DNA of 64,000 nucleotides from Tolumonas lignilytica (GCF_000527035.1 NZ_AZUK01000001.1:3034501-3098500); one strand, 5' to 3'. Counted from the first letter of the stretch, positions 51,369 through 61,818 are shown. The notes: a model not told the origin generated them from the letters alone. Program-made: numbers and translations.

Positions 51369-52262
51369 TTATTTTAATTCTCGTACCCTGAATTCTGATT
51401 CAATCAACTCTGTTGATAGTTGTTCAGATGCCAGTGAATCAGAACTCACGCAGAGTCCTCCACAGATAGCGGCGTATTTCATGCAGTCTGCCAATGATGC
51501 GCCGCGTGCATGTCCGTATAAAAAACCGGAAAAGAACGCATCACCAGCACCATTGGTATCAATAACGTCATAGTTGGAAATGATGCCGGTTTCTACAAAT
51601 TCTCCCTTGGCATTCAATGCACAAGCGCCTTTTTTCCCGTTGGTACAAACGACAAGCTGTTTTCCAGAGGCTATTTGGTGCCGCATAAAACGGAGGGGAT
51701 CAGCCATACGTTCTGCACTCAAAAACAAATAATCAGCACCGGCAACAAAATCTTGGTGGTATTCACTGACCCCATCATAGTCGTGAAGATCGCACCAAAT
51801 TTTCTTTCCATGCTTTTTCCCGATGGGAATGATCTTCCGCGCATAGTTTAAGATATTGACGACAAGATAATCTGTTTCCATGACGACTTGCTCAAGTGCC
51901 TGAAAATCCATATCAGGTTCAAAGGTGTTATATCCTGTGTAAATAGAAATTCGCGAACCGGATTTGTCCATCAGATTAACGTGTGTTTCTGTACCTCTCG
52001 GGTCGTCAAAGAACAATGTCTGCATTGGCAATGCCGAGAAATATCTGCGAACTTTTTCTCCTGCCGCATCAGTTCCAACTTGCGCATGCAAGAGAACCTG
52101 AAAGCCAAGATGACAGAGGTTGGCAGCCTTCCCTGTGCCTGTCGACCCAATTTGTTCCCGCATGCCGGAGCTAAAAAGCGTTTCAGATTTTCCCTGTGGC
52201 AGCTCTTGCAAATAGATCACGGTATCAAGCGAAACACCACCGAAGACGCTAACTTTCTTCAT
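51369..52262 (-). CDS. PfkB-family carbohydrate kinase
   Basis: 297 residues with the N-terminal sugar-binding part (VFGGVSLDTVIYLQELPQGK, GSTGTGKAANLCHLGFQVLLHAQVG) and PfkB signature 2 DTNGAGDAFFSGFLYG (about 240-255) with the catalytic Asp. Substrate is not evident. The start at 52262 is chosen for its GAGGAG ribosome site; a longer frame to 52301 exists. It is convergent with the efflux operon, 11 bp apart. Confidence 0.85.
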   Translation of the reverse strand: MKKVSVFGGVSLDTVIYLQELPQGKSETLFSSGMREQIGSTGTGKAANLCHLGFQVLLHAQVGTDAAGEKVRRYFSALPMQTLFFDDPRGTETHVNLMDKSGSRISIYTGYNTFEPDMDFQALEQVVMETDYLVVNILNYARKIIPIGKKHGKKIWCDLHDYDGVSEYHQDFVAGADYLFLSAERMADPLRFMRHQIASGKQLVVCTNGKKGACALNAKGEFVETGIISNYDVIDTNGAGDAFFSGFLYGHARGASLADCMKYAAICGGLCVSSDSLASEQLSTELIESEFRVRELK

Positions 52263-52402
52263 ATTTGCTCCTCGAATCTGATGACATCTCATGACAGACA
52301 AGTATTGACGATCTGTTCTGGAAGAGTGTCTTTGTGCTTGAGAACAGATAAATAAAGAGGAACTTGGTGTTCCCCTTTATAGGCTGTCAAAAGTCGGAAT
52401 GA

Positions 52403-53041
52403 CTATTTCATTTCAATGATAAATTGTTCGCGAGGGCGTCGAACTTTCTTTAAGTTAACCAGCCAGTCGCCTTCTGCAGCACGATATCCCAGAGGGAGTA
52501 ATATCACTGAGCGCAAGCCCAGCTTGCTAAGGCCGAGGATCTCGTCAACTTTAGCCGGGTCAAAACCCTCCATTGGTGTGCAGTCCACTTTCAGCTCAGC
52601 CGCAGCAACCAGCGCTGTTCCCAGACCGATATAAGCTTGTCGTGCCGCATGTTGGTAGTTGGTTTCGGCATCGCGTTGCGGGTAATTGTGGAGGAGCATC
52701 TGACGATAGTTTTCCCAACCTTCATTGATGAAGCCGCGTTCCTCATTGACCAGATCAAACATCATGTTAATTCGTTCCGCGGTGTAATTATCCCAGGCGG
52801 CAAACACCAGCAGATGTGAGCAATCGGTGATTTGGCTTTGATCCCATGCGTTTGGTTTAATTTGCGCCTTTAATTCTGGATTGGTAACCACAATAACCTG
52901 ATAAGGCTGCAGGCCGCTGGAGGTTGCGCTGAGACGGATCGCCTCCAGAATGAAATCGACTTTTTCGGCTGATACTGCCTGGTTTGAATCCAGTTTTTTG
53001 GCGGCATAACGCCATTCTAGTTTTTCCAATAAAGTAGTCAT
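52403..53041 (-). CDS. NfsB-like nitroreductase family protein
   Basis: A 212-residue flavoprotein of the nitroreductase family: LEWRYAAKKLDSNQAVS, AIRLSATSSGLQPYQVIVVTN (about 32-52), ARQAYIGLGTALVAAAELKVDCTPMEGFDPAKVDEILGL and VILLPLGYRAAEGDWL. These FMN enzymes reduce nitroaromatics, quinones or other acceptors with NAD(P)H. The start at 53041 gives the usual family length; the frame upstream to 53170 looks non-coding. Confidence 0.88.
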   Translation of the reverse strand: MTTLLEKLEWRYAAKKLDSNQAVSAEKVDFILEAIRLSATSSGLQPYQVIVVTNPELKAQIKPNAWDQSQITDCSHLLVFAAWDNYTAERINMMFDLVNEERGFINEGWENYRQMLLHNYPQRDAETNYQHAARQAYIGLGTALVAAAELKVDCTPMEGFDPAKVDEILGLSKLGLRSVILLPLGYRAAEGDWLVNLKKVRRPREQFIIEMK

Positions 53042-53280
53042 TTTCTCTTTCCATTGTTTACAAGGGGGAGAGCAGCCTCGGGCGGAAAACGCTGAGACTG
53101 CAAAGCGATAACGCAGAAAGCAACAACAGATGACTTTCAGATCACAACTTAAGATATGCCAAAGATACATTTATCGCGAGGAAATTAGGCTACTTCATCA
53201 GAGAAACTAAAATAGTTCACCATATCCATTCAATGCTCGGTAATATTATTGGGAATTTTTAACAGCCAAAGGACGTCATC

Positions 53281-54072
53281 ATGAAAAAACAAGCACTTAC
53301 CATCGCATTATGCTTGTTCACTTCATCCGTATTCGCTACTAGCTGTCCGCAACACTATTTCAGCGGGCAGGAACCCGGCTTAACAATCCCGTTGCAACAA
53401 AACAGAGAAATTTGTTATACCGTTTTTGCTACGGGTTATTCCGATGCAACCCGGACGGCTTTCTATTCAGCAGAGCATTTGATTAAAAAGAACGTTCTGG
53501 CCGCGAAGAAATTAAAGCGGGAAGATTCATTCCATGAAGATCCTAACCTGCCGGATTCGGCACAAGCCAAATTAACTGATTATAAAGGTAGTGGCTTTGA
53601 TCGCGGCCATCTGGCACCGAATGCCGATATGCCAACCAAACAAGCCCAATATGAATCATTTTCTCTGGCAAATATGGTGCCCCAACTGCATGTGAACAAT
53701 GCAGGGATCTGGAGCGAAATAGAATCAACCGTCAGGAATATGGCGACGACATATGGTGACGTCTATGTGGTCACAGGTGGGCTATATAATGCGTCGACCC
53801 AAACAATTAAAAATCGTATACCGGTTCCCAATGCGTTATTTAAAGCGGTTTATGTTCCTAAAATGAAAGAGGCCGGTGTCTTTATTTCCGACAATAACAG
53901 CAGTGGCAGCTATAAAGTTATTTCTGTTAATCAGCTGAAAAAGCTATCGGGTATTGATGTGTTCCCTAGTTTGCCCAACCAGAAAAAAGAACTGGCAATG
54001 GAATTGCCGGAAGTGAAGCAAAAAGATCATAAACCGGCCAAATTCACATTGAAAAACTTACTTGGTAAATGA
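53281..54072 (+). CDS. secreted DNA/RNA non-specific endonuclease
   Basis: 263 residues with a signal peptide (MKKQALTIALCLFTSSVFA). The nuclease domain has the catalytic DRGHLAP (about 108-114) and a metal-binding Asn region (LANMVPQLHVNNAGIW), as in Serratia-type beta-beta-alpha-metal nucleases. It should be periplasmic or extracellular and degrade DNA and RNA for defence or nutrition. Confidence 0.9.
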   Translation: MKKQALTIALCLFTSSVFATSCPQHYFSGQEPGLTIPLQQNREICYTVFATGYSDATRTAFYSAEHLIKKNVLAAKKLKREDSFHEDPNLPDSAQAKLTDYKGSGFDRGHLAPNADMPTKQAQYESFSLANMVPQLHVNNAGIWSEIESTVRNMATTYGDVYVVTGGLYNASTQTIKNRIPVPNALFKAVYVPKMKEAGVFISDNNSSGSYKVISVNQLKKLSGIDVFPSLPNQKKELAMELPEVKQKDHKPAKFTLKNLLGK

Positions 54073-54074
54073 GC

Positions 54075-56528
54075 TTAATGGCTGAGAGCCCAATGGATAA
54101 AGTCTTCCGACGGTATCGGTTTGCTGTAATAGTAACCCTGAGCTTCATCGCAATGATAAAGTCGCAGATATTTAACCAAGTGTTCTTCTTCAACACCTTC
54201 TGCAATGGTGCGAAGCCCTAAGCTTTTCGACATTTGAATAACAGCTCTGACAATGCTGGTGTCACTTGAATTTTTATCCATTTCACGGATAAACGATTGA
54301 TCGATTTTCACTTTGTCTACGGCAAAACGCTTTAAATAGGACAGGCTGGAATAGCCTGTCCCGAAATCGTCAAGTGATAATTTAATACCAAGCGCTTTTA
54401 GTCGTTGTACGGTTTGTAATACCTTTTCGGTATCGCCAATAAGAATGGATTCTGTCAATTCGAGTTCAAGATATTGCGGTTCTAATCCGGATTCACTCAG
54501 TGCTGAAATAACCGTTTCTTCCAAATTTCCCCGCTGAAACTGAATGGCAGAAAGGTTCACCGCGACCACGAGATCGGATAATCCCATTTCTTGCCAGACA
54601 ATAGCCTGACGGCAGGCTTCACGTAATGCCCATTCACCAATAGGCACAATCAGGCCGCTTTCTTCGGCAATAGCAATGAATTTGCCCGGCGGTAACAGCC
54701 CCCATTTCGGATGCTGCCAGCGGATCAATGCTTCTGCACCAATGACCGCACCACTTGCCAGTTCTATTTGTGGCTGATAGTGCAAAACAAACTCGTTGTG
54801 TTCCAGCGCTAGTCGCAGGCCATTCCGAAGTTCGATTTGCTCCATAGCGTAACTGTTCATCTGGCTATCAAAAAAGCGATAGGTGTTACCTTTCGCCTCT
54901 TTGGCTGAATACATTGCCGAATCAGCTTTACGTAATAAGGTGTCAAAATCAGTGCCATCATCAGGGTAAACGGTGACGCCGATAGAGCTGGTAATGAAGA
55001 GGGAGTGACCATCTACGTTAACGGGTTTGACGATCTCATCCAGAATTTTGGTACAGACTACAGAAATAGAATCGTCGGGTGTTATTTGTGAGAGAATAAT
55101 CAGAAATTCATCTCCTCCAAATCGGCTGACAGTGTCTGAACCTCGAATGATATTCAGTAAGCGGTGAGAAACGGCATCCAGCAAAATGTCGCCACTTGCA
55201 TGTCCTAAACTGTCATTGACGGATTTAAAGTTATCCAGATCCATAAAAAGGAATGCAACCTTTTGTCCTTTCCGTTTTGCACTTACCATCGCTTGTTCAG
55301 CCCGATCGCGAACTAAAAGCCGATTGGGTAACCCGGTTAAGGCATCATGGTGGGATAGAAAATCAATTACCCGTTCTGATTTCTTTTTCTCGGTAATATC
55401 AGACAACATCCGTAAAACACATTGTTGCCCCCCAATATCAATCAGTTCAGCCGATATCAATAAAGAGCCAGTTTCACCAGATTTCTTTTTGAACATCAAT
55501 TCATAGTTTTTTATTTGTTTGTGCTCATTGAGTGAAGAAAACAACTGCTTTTTTTCTTCAGGATACAGCCATGAGTTCAGTTCAAAAGAGGTATGTTCAA
55601 TGACCTCATCGCGGGTATAACCGAAGAGTTGTAAAAAGGCTTCATTGACATCAATGAACTTTCCCGAAGGGTAATGACTGATTGCGATGGCAAGGGGGTT
55701 TTCATAGAAAACCGTAGAAAAACGAGCTTCACTCTCCATGAGTGCCAGCTCCCTTTTTTTACGGGCAGTTATATTATGGGCTATACCAAAAATGCCTGAA
55801 ACTTGGCCATTATGGTCCATCATCGGACCTTTGGTAACGTGAAAGGTCATTGATTCATTTGAGAGTGTGGTTAATGACTCTTCATGTGTTTGGATCTGAC
55901 CGGAATTCATGATCGATTTATCGATAGCCGTGATTTGTGCGGCAATGTCTTCAGGAAAAATGAACGCATCATCATGACCTATGATGTCAGTCAACGGTTT
56001 ACCAACAAAGGTTGATGCAGCCTGATTAGCCAGTAGGTAGATACCGTTGAGGTCTTTGACAAAAATAGCATCGGTTGAGCCTGTTACGACGGCGCTCAGC
56101 AGTCGCTGTTGCTTGGTTAGTTCTTCCTCGGCCAGTTTACGCGCCATACGGTCGTTGGCTTCGCGTAAACAGCGATGTAACGATGGTACTAATCGTTTCA
56201 AGTTATCTTTCAGCAAGAAATCCCACACGCCAAGCCTTAGCAATTCAAAGGCTTTTTCCTCTCCGATGCTGCCTGATACGAGGATGACCGGGGTATTGGG
56301 TAAACGAGAACAAATCAATGCTAAATTATTTTCAAAGCTGAGCTTGGGGACACTGTAATCCGATAAAATAATATCCCAGTGACCAGTTTCCAATGCGTGC
56401 TGTAACTCATCAATGGTATCGATTCTAACGCAGAGAGCATTGACGCCTTCAACCCGCAGATGCCGTTCAATGAGCCGAAAATCAGAGTGGGAATCTTCGA
56501 TAACAAGAATGGAGAGCGAGTCAGTCAT
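54075..56528 (-). CDS. REC-PAS-PAS-GGDEF-EAL cyclic-di-GMP protein
   Basis: 817 residues. N-terminal receiver (about 5-120; ILVIEDSHSDFRLIERHL, phospho-acceptor region ILSDYSV), two PAS domains (about 140-260 and 265-385), then GGDEF (about 395-555; RFGGDEF, with a product-inhibition site RGSD five residues upstream) and EAL (about 570-810; AEALIRW, LDDFGTGYSSL). Both output motifs look intact, so it may make and degrade cyclic-di-GMP. It overlaps the upstream response regulator gene by 4 bp. Confidence 0.92.
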   Translation of the reverse strand: MTDSLSILVIEDSHSDFRLIERHLRVEGVNALCVRIDTIDELQHALETGHWDIILSDYSVPKLSFENNLALICSRLPNTPVILVSGSIGEEKAFELLRLGVWDFLLKDNLKRLVPSLHRCLREANDRMARKLAEEELTKQQRLLSAVVTGSTDAIFVKDLNGIYLLANQAASTFVGKPLTDIIGHDDAFIFPEDIAAQITAIDKSIMNSGQIQTHEESLTTLSNESMTFHVTKGPMMDHNGQVSGIFGIAHNITARKKRELALMESEARFSTVFYENPLAIAISHYPSGKFIDVNEAFLQLFGYTRDEVIEHTSFELNSWLYPEEKKQLFSSLNEHKQIKNYELMFKKKSGETGSLLISAELIDIGGQQCVLRMLSDITEKKKSERVIDFLSHHDALTGLPNRLLVRDRAEQAMVSAKRKGQKVAFLFMDLDNFKSVNDSLGHASGDILLDAVSHRLLNIIRGSDTVSRFGGDEFLIILSQITPDDSISVVCTKILDEIVKPVNVDGHSLFITSSIGVTVYPDDGTDFDTLLRKADSAMYSAKEAKGNTYRFFDSQMNSYAMEQIELRNGLRLALEHNEFVLHYQPQIELASGAVIGAEALIRWQHPKWGLLPPGKFIAIAEESGLIVPIGEWALREACRQAIVWQEMGLSDLVVAVNLSAIQFQRGNLEETVISALSESGLEPQYLELELTESILIGDTEKVLQTVQRLKALGIKLSLDDFGTGYSSLSYLKRFAVDKVKIDQSFIREMDKNSSDTSIVRAVIQMSKSLGLRTIAEGVEEEHLVKYLRLYHCDEAQGYYYSKPIPSEDFIHWALSH

Positions 56529-56968
56529 GGGAGTTGATTCCTTGAAGGCGCGGGTTTATTGGTCAGCATCCAATAAATACCGAGACGAGCGACGGTTTCT
56601 GCAAATTCACTGAAATCCAGCGGTTTATTGACGAAGCTATTTGCCCCATTCTCATAACTTTTCAGTCGATCGCGTTCATCATCGGATGATGTCAGGATCA
56701 CTATGGGTAATAATTTGGTCTGTGGATCAAGGCGTAATTTAGCTAATACGTCTAAGCCGTTGACCCGAGGCAGGTTGATGTCGAGCAACACTACGGTAGG
56801 TAAGGGCATTCCTTGCAGATGAGCAAATTCATTTTCCTGAAAAAGATAATCTAACGCTTGCTGACCATCTCTGACGACATCAATCTGATTGGCCAGATTC
56901 ATTTTCTTCAGCGAACGCAATATCAGTTTTTCATCTTGAGGATTATCTTCAACCAGTAATAAACTCAT
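56525..56968 (-). CDS. single-domain response regulator
   Basis: A 147-residue CheY-like receiver of the Rcp1 type (LLVEDNPQDEKLILRSLKKM, phospho-acceptor LLDINLPRVNG near residue 67, VILTSSDDERD, and a conserved late Lys in FVNKPLDF). It has no output domain. It is overlapped on both sides by kinase and GGDEF-EAL genes, so it probably shuttles phosphate between them. Confidence 0.93.
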   Translation of the reverse strand: MSLLLVEDNPQDEKLILRSLKKMNLANQIDVVRDGQQALDYLFQENEFAHLQGMPLPTVVLLDINLPRVNGLDVLAKLRLDPQTKLLPIVILTSSDDERDRLKSYENGANSFVNKPLDFSEFAETVARLGIYWMLTNKPAPSRNQLP

Positions 56969-59706
56969 GCTTTGTCCCCATCTTCCACGTTGTGCTCTTG
57001 TGGTAGTGTAAAACAGAATGTTGCACCTTCACCGGGTTGGGCCGTCGCGGTGATTTGTCCTCCGTGACGATGAATGATCCGTTGCACCGTGGCTAACCCG
57101 ATCCCCATGCCTGGAAATTCATCTTGCCGGTGTAAGCGTTGGAAAGGTTTAAACAGGCGGTCTGCATGCGCCATATCAAATCCGTCACCGTTATCAGAAA
57201 TACAAAAACCGGGTTGGTTTTCTATTGCGCCGGCGTAAACCCTGATCGTGGCATCGCTTTTTTTCGCTGTATATTTCCAGGCATTACTGAGTAAATTACG
57301 CATGACTGCTTCCAGCATGCGCTCATCACCGTAGGCTTGCAATCCATCTGCTATTTGCTGTTGGACGTTTCGCGTTGGTTCAGAACGAGATAACTCAGCT
57401 AAAATACGTGCTGCCATCAGGGTAAGATCAACATGATCACGACGTAATTCTCCGCGGGTGCTGCGAGACAGAATCAAAATGCCATCAATCAATTCTCCCA
57501 TCCGCTGGCTGGCCATGTTTATTTCATTCAGATAATCCAGTGCTTCTTCATTGAGCTGTGGGCCGTAATCTTCGGTTAAAGCCTGCGAAAAACCACTCAT
57601 GGCGCGTAGCGGGGCGCGTAAATCATGTGAAACCGCATAGGCAAAAGCATCTAACTCTTGATTGGCTGCTTTTAACTCCGTGGTGCGTTGTTCCACCCTG
57701 AGTTCCAATTCAGAATTCAGCTTCCGAATTTCTTCTTCGGCATGTTTACGATCCGTAATATCAGTGAAAATACAGGCAAATCGCCCTTTTTGAGGGGAGT
57801 ACAGCGAGTTTTCGTAATATCGATTATTGACGGCCACTAATCCTTCCAAATGCACTGGTTGGCCGGTAAATGCAGTCTTTTTATAGGCATCAAGCCAATA
57901 AGGTTCCAGCCCTGGAAATAACTCCAAAATAGTGTGCCCAACCACCTCTTCACGTTTTAACCCGATTATTTTGGAGTGTGCTGGATTCACATCCAGAAAA
58001 CGCCAGTCGATAGGTTGCCCTGTTGTATCAACAACGGCCTCGGCGAGAAAAAAGCCTTCCAGCATTGTTTCAAACAATTGTCGATAACGTGCTTCACTCT
58101 GGCGTAGTTCCTCTACGCTACGTTGTCGGATGGACAGCAAATTAGCGACATGGATGATAATCTCCTGACTGGAAAATGGCTTGGTCAGATAGGCTTGTAT
58201 GCCCATTTGAAACATTTTTATTCGTATATCATCGTCTTCACGGGCCGTTAGCAAAACAATGGGAACATCTGCCATATCCTCTTGTTGTCGTAGTGTCGCA
58301 ATCATTTGTTCACCACTCATTTTGGGCATCATCAAATCGGAAATAATTAAATCCGGCTTGAGTGATAAGGCTTTCTGAAGCCCTTCTTCGCCATTAAATG
58401 AGCTTGCTACCTGATATGTTTCCGACAGCAAGGAGACAAGATAAGCATTCATGTCCGGGTTGTCTTCAACAACCAATATCAGAGTTCGCTGTCTATTTTG
58501 AGAGCTATTGAATTCTTGTTCGTTCGAGGTAGCTGTGTGTTCTTGCTTCAGTTCATCAATGACCTGAAGTTGCAACGCAGCGTCAACATGGCTGGATTCC
58601 GTGTTGATGATAGATCCTTCCGGGGCAACTAATGGCAGGATCACCTGGAAGGTGGTTCCTCCGCCATCGGCGTCGAGACATGCCACGTGACCTTTATGTA
58701 AGGCCACAAATTCTTTTACAATCGCCAGCCCTAAGCCTGTGCCACCATGCTGACGGTTTGTCTGGCCATCAATCTGTCGGAATCGTTCAAATATCGATTG
58801 TCTCATAGCAGGTGGAATAGACGGGCCGTTATCGGAAATGGCTATCACGGCATTGCCAGCTTGCGCCGATAAAGTAAGGGTAATGACGCCCTCATCAGGC
58901 ACAAACTTAAAGGCATTGGACAATAAATTCAGCAATACGCGCTGGATTTTTCCACCATCCAGTTGGGCAGTCATCTGTTCTGGCACAATGATTTTGAAGT
59001 CGAGTTTTCTGTCTGTAGCCACACTGTCGAAGAAAGAGGCCGTGACTCTGATAAGGTGAGCCAGATCGACAGATGCATAATGCGCCGTCATTTGTTTTGC
59101 TTCTAATTTCGCTACATCCAATAGATCTGAGACATGTCGATAAAGAAAACGGGCATTTCGTTCAATGACCTCAAGGGTATGGTGATGTTTGGGATTTAAA
59201 TCTGCATCCGCCAGCATGTTTTCAATAGGCTCAAGGATCAACGTCAGTGGTGTGCGCAACTCATGGCTGACATTGGAGAAGAATTGCGTTTTTAATTCAT
59301 CTAATTCAAGTGTTTGCTGATAAAGCTGATCAATTGTCAGGTTTGCAGCGTGCGATTGTTCCAGTGCTTTTTCGGTTTGAAGGTTGGCCTGCCGCAGCCG
59401 TTCCTGCGATTCACTGAATAAATAGCCCATGAATAAAAACAATATCATCGACCAGAGGGTACCGATCTTTTCAAGCTCAAAGGAAAAACGTACCGGAATA
59501 AAAAAATACCAGACAAACAATAATGAGAGGAGGGTAGCGGCCAGGCCTCCTTTTAATCCTGCAACGCGGGCACTGAAGAACACTGCAGGAAAGAAAAAAA
59601 ACCAGACAAAAGGCTCAATCCAGTGCCAAAGTAATAGCTGAGTGCAAAGTGCCAATATTGGGAATGTGGCAGCCAAAACATATTGTGTTTTGATGGAGTA
59701 TTGCAT
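56965..59706 (-). CDS. hybrid sensor kinase with two kinase cores
   Basis: 913 residues. An N-terminal four-helix membrane domain of DUF4118 type (LAATFPILALCTQLLLWHWI ... LFLFMGYLFSE, 10-98) is followed by HisKA (FFSNVSHELRTPLTL, His near 147) and HATPase (SDNGPSIPP, GGTGLGLAIV). A receiver follows (VVEDNPDMNAYL, IISDLMMPKMSG, about 410-530), then PAS, then a second HisKA (AYAVSHDLRAPLRAMSGF) and HATPase (ISDNGDGFDM, GMGIGLATVQ). Two complete kinase modules in one protein are unusual. First gene of a three-gene reverse-strand operon. Confidence 0.92.
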   Translation of the reverse strand: MQYSIKTQYVLAATFPILALCTQLLLWHWIEPFVWFFFFPAVFFSARVAGLKGGLAATLLSLLFVWYFFIPVRFSFELEKIGTLWSMILFLFMGYLFSESQERLRQANLQTEKALEQSHAANLTIDQLYQQTLELDELKTQFFSNVSHELRTPLTLILEPIENMLADADLNPKHHHTLEVIERNARFLYRHVSDLLDVAKLEAKQMTAHYASVDLAHLIRVTASFFDSVATDRKLDFKIIVPEQMTAQLDGGKIQRVLLNLLSNAFKFVPDEGVITLTLSAQAGNAVIAISDNGPSIPPAMRQSIFERFRQIDGQTNRQHGGTGLGLAIVKEFVALHKGHVACLDADGGGTTFQVILPLVAPEGSIINTESSHVDAALQLQVIDELKQEHTATSNEQEFNSSQNRQRTLILVVEDNPDMNAYLVSLLSETYQVASSFNGEEGLQKALSLKPDLIISDLMMPKMSGEQMIATLRQQEDMADVPIVLLTAREDDDIRIKMFQMGIQAYLTKPFSSQEIIIHVANLLSIRQRSVEELRQSEARYRQLFETMLEGFFLAEAVVDTTGQPIDWRFLDVNPAHSKIIGLKREEVVGHTILELFPGLEPYWLDAYKKTAFTGQPVHLEGLVAVNNRYYENSLYSPQKGRFACIFTDITDRKHAEEEIRKLNSELELRVEQRTTELKAANQELDAFAYAVSHDLRAPLRAMSGFSQALTEDYGPQLNEEALDYLNEINMASQRMGELIDGILILSRSTRGELRRDHVDLTLMAARILAELSRSEPTRNVQQQIADGLQAYGDERMLEAVMRNLLSNAWKYTAKKSDATIRVYAGAIENQPGFCISDNGDGFDMAHADRLFKPFQRLHRQDEFPGMGIGLATVQRIIHRHGGQITATAQPGEGATFCFTLPQEHNVEDGDKA

Positions 59707-59902
59707 CGCGATATAAACCCTCCGCAGGTCATTGGTCGTCTAAAACATAAGGACTCGATTTAGTATAGGCTATCGCACGGGGGGTAAAGGGGAAGCAAAT
59801 GGGACAGAGAATGAAATGTGGTTCACGAAGCTGGCAAGAATAAGAGGGGCGATAGGTATCCTGCCAGCTAGTCATCATGAGATATTTGAATAGAAAACTA
59901 TT

Positions 59903-60340
59903 TCACTCAGGCATCTTACGAAATGCAATGGCTATGCGATTCCAAGTATTGATCGTGCCAATCAGTAAGGTCAGATCAACCAATTCTTTGGCGGTGAAAT
60001 GCACTTTGAGCTGTTCCCAAATCTCATCGGGTGCATGCGTCTGGGCAATTAACGTCAGAGATTCCGTCCACTCCAACGCCGCGCGCTCACGCTCACTAAA
60101 AAAGGGCGTCTCACGCCAGACAACAACTGCTGCAAGCCGTCTTTCATCTTCACCTGTTTTCCGGGCATCACTCGTGTGCAAATCAACACAATAGGCACAA
60201 CCATTAATCTGTGATGCACGTAAACGTACCAATTCCATCAGTGATTTTGGCAGAGTTGAAGTACGAATGTATTTTTCTAAATTGACCATCGATTCTATGG
60301 CTTCAGGTGCTGATGAATAGAAATTAAGACGTTGTTCCAT
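59903..60340 (-). CDS. AhpD-like carboxymuconolactone decarboxylase family protein
   Basis: 145 residues with the family motif LVRLRASQINGCAYCVDLHTSDARK (about 38-62), including the redox CxxC and following His of AhpD-like peroxidases. It is divergent from a LysR regulator (105-bp gap), which probably controls it. Likely role: detoxification of peroxides or other electrophiles. Confidence 0.88.
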   Translation of the reverse strand: MEQRLNFYSSAPEAIESMVNLEKYIRTSTLPKSLMELVRLRASQINGCAYCVDLHTSDARKTGEDERRLAAVVVWRETPFFSERERAALEWTESLTLIAQTHAPDEIWEQLKVHFTAKELVDLTLLIGTINTWNRIAIAFRKMPE

Positions 60341-60445
60341 GGTGGATCTCCTGAGTGGTTTAGATAATGATCACGATAATTCATGGAACAATGGATGATA
60401 AGACACCAAAATTAAGAATAATTATCTCATTTATAGGACAATAAA

Positions 60446-61348
60446 ATGGATTTAAATGATTTGCGATATTTTGCGTTGGTAGTCCAGCATGGTGGTTTCA
60501 GTGCGGCAGAACGCCATACCAACATCAGTAAATCTAAATTAAGCCGCCGAATTGCATTAATGGAAAATGATCTGGGCGTGCGACTGTTGCAAAGGAACAC
60601 ACGCCGTTTTTCTCTGACAGAAACAGGGCGGATCTTTTATGAGCACTGTGCTGCCATGATGATAGAGGCTGAGGCGGCTCAACATGCCGTTGAGCAATTA
60701 CAGAGTGAACCTGCAGGCCATTTGCGAATGACATGTCCTACGGCAATGGCACAGTCTTATATTATTCAGCTGATAGCCAATTTTATGCGGTCTTATCCGA
60801 AAGTGTCTGTGGAGTTAGACTCTTCTGATCGTGTAGTGAATTTGATTGATGAACGTATTGATATTGCACTGCGGGCGTTAGATGCCGGTTTGCGAGAGCC
60901 GGGTTTGGTTGCCAAGCGCATAGCTTCGGGCCATATGATATTAGTTGCCAGCCCTGCTTACCTAAAAACGTGCGGCAATATTGACGATCCCCAGCTTCTT
61001 TCACAATTCGATACCATTGGCTCATTGCACGGTGGGGCGGAACAAACGTGGTCGCTAATCTCAAATGCGGAAGACAAAATAAAAGTGACACACCGACCGC
61101 GCTTAACCTGTTCTGATTTTATGGTGCAATATAACGCCGCACTCAGTGGTGTCGGAATAGCATTACTGCCTGAACGGATTGTTTCACCAGGAATTAAAAA
61201 GGGGGCGCTCGTACATATACTGGAAGAGTGGGGAACCCAAGAACAAGATATTCATATTGTCTATGCCAGTCGCAGAGGCATGTTACCGTCCGTGCGGGCA
61301 ATGATAGATTATCTGACGGAATATGTGCCTCAGGTCTTAACGGTATAG
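60446..61348 (+). CDS. LysR-family transcriptional regulator
   Basis: 300 residues. An N-terminal winged HTH (DLNDLRYFALVVQHGGFSAAERHTNISKSKLSRRIALMENDLGVRLLQRNTRRF, 2-56) is followed by a periplasmic-binding-protein-like effector domain. It is divergent from the AhpD-like gene, the usual arrangement for a LysR regulator and its target. Confidence 0.93.
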   Translation: MDLNDLRYFALVVQHGGFSAAERHTNISKSKLSRRIALMENDLGVRLLQRNTRRFSLTETGRIFYEHCAAMMIEAEAAQHAVEQLQSEPAGHLRMTCPTAMAQSYIIQLIANFMRSYPKVSVELDSSDRVVNLIDERIDIALRALDAGLREPGLVAKRIASGHMILVASPAYLKTCGNIDDPQLLSQFDTIGSLHGGAEQTWSLISNAEDKIKVTHRPRLTCSDFMVQYNAALSGVGIALLPERIVSPGIKKGALVHILEEWGTQEQDIHIVYASRRGMLPSVRAMIDYLTEYVPQVLTV

Positions 61349-61388
61349 ACGGGTATGGCTATTTATCATAGCCATATCGGAATAATCG

Positions 61389-61787
61389 TTAGTCAATTTT
61401 ATCTTCGCTGACCAGCCAGTCCATAATCAGCGTTGTTACTAGCGAGCTCTTACTTTTATCTGCCGATGTCAGCCAGGCTGTTTCTTCAATTTCGGAAGCA
61501 GGCTGAAGCGTGCCGTTATAACGGCTGTAGTAACACGTCATCTTAACCATAACGCCTTCTGGTTTTCCGTCGGCCTGAGCGTTAAATGTGCCTGCATATT
61601 CCATCGATTCAGGAATCAGATCGACAGACAGCTCTTCGTTAATTTCCCGCATTAATGCTTGCTGATCGCTTTCGCCAGCTTCGCGTTTTCCGCCGGGAGA
61701 ATAAAAAGGCATCTTTCCTTTTGAACGCGCACATAAAAGTTTTCGGTTCTCGATATATAACCAGGCTAATTTATCAATGCTATTCAT
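61389..61787 (-). CDS. NUDIX hydrolase
   Basis: 132 residues with an intact Nudix box GGKREAGESDQQALMREINEEL (about 34-55; shown in parts here: GGKREAGE and REINEEL). Nudix enzymes cleave nucleoside diphosphate-linked substrates. The start at 61787 aligns with family length; a longer frame runs into the tusE gene. Confidence 0.9.
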   Translation of the reverse strand: MNSIDKLAWLYIENRKLLCARSKGKMPFYSPGGKREAGESDQQALMREINEELSVDLIPESMEYAGTFNAQADGKPEGVMVKMTCYYSRYNGTLQPASEIEETAWLTSADKSKSSLVTTLIMDWLVSEDKID

Positions 61788-61818
61788 AGGTCTATTACTT
61801 TTCTTAATTATCAAGCAA

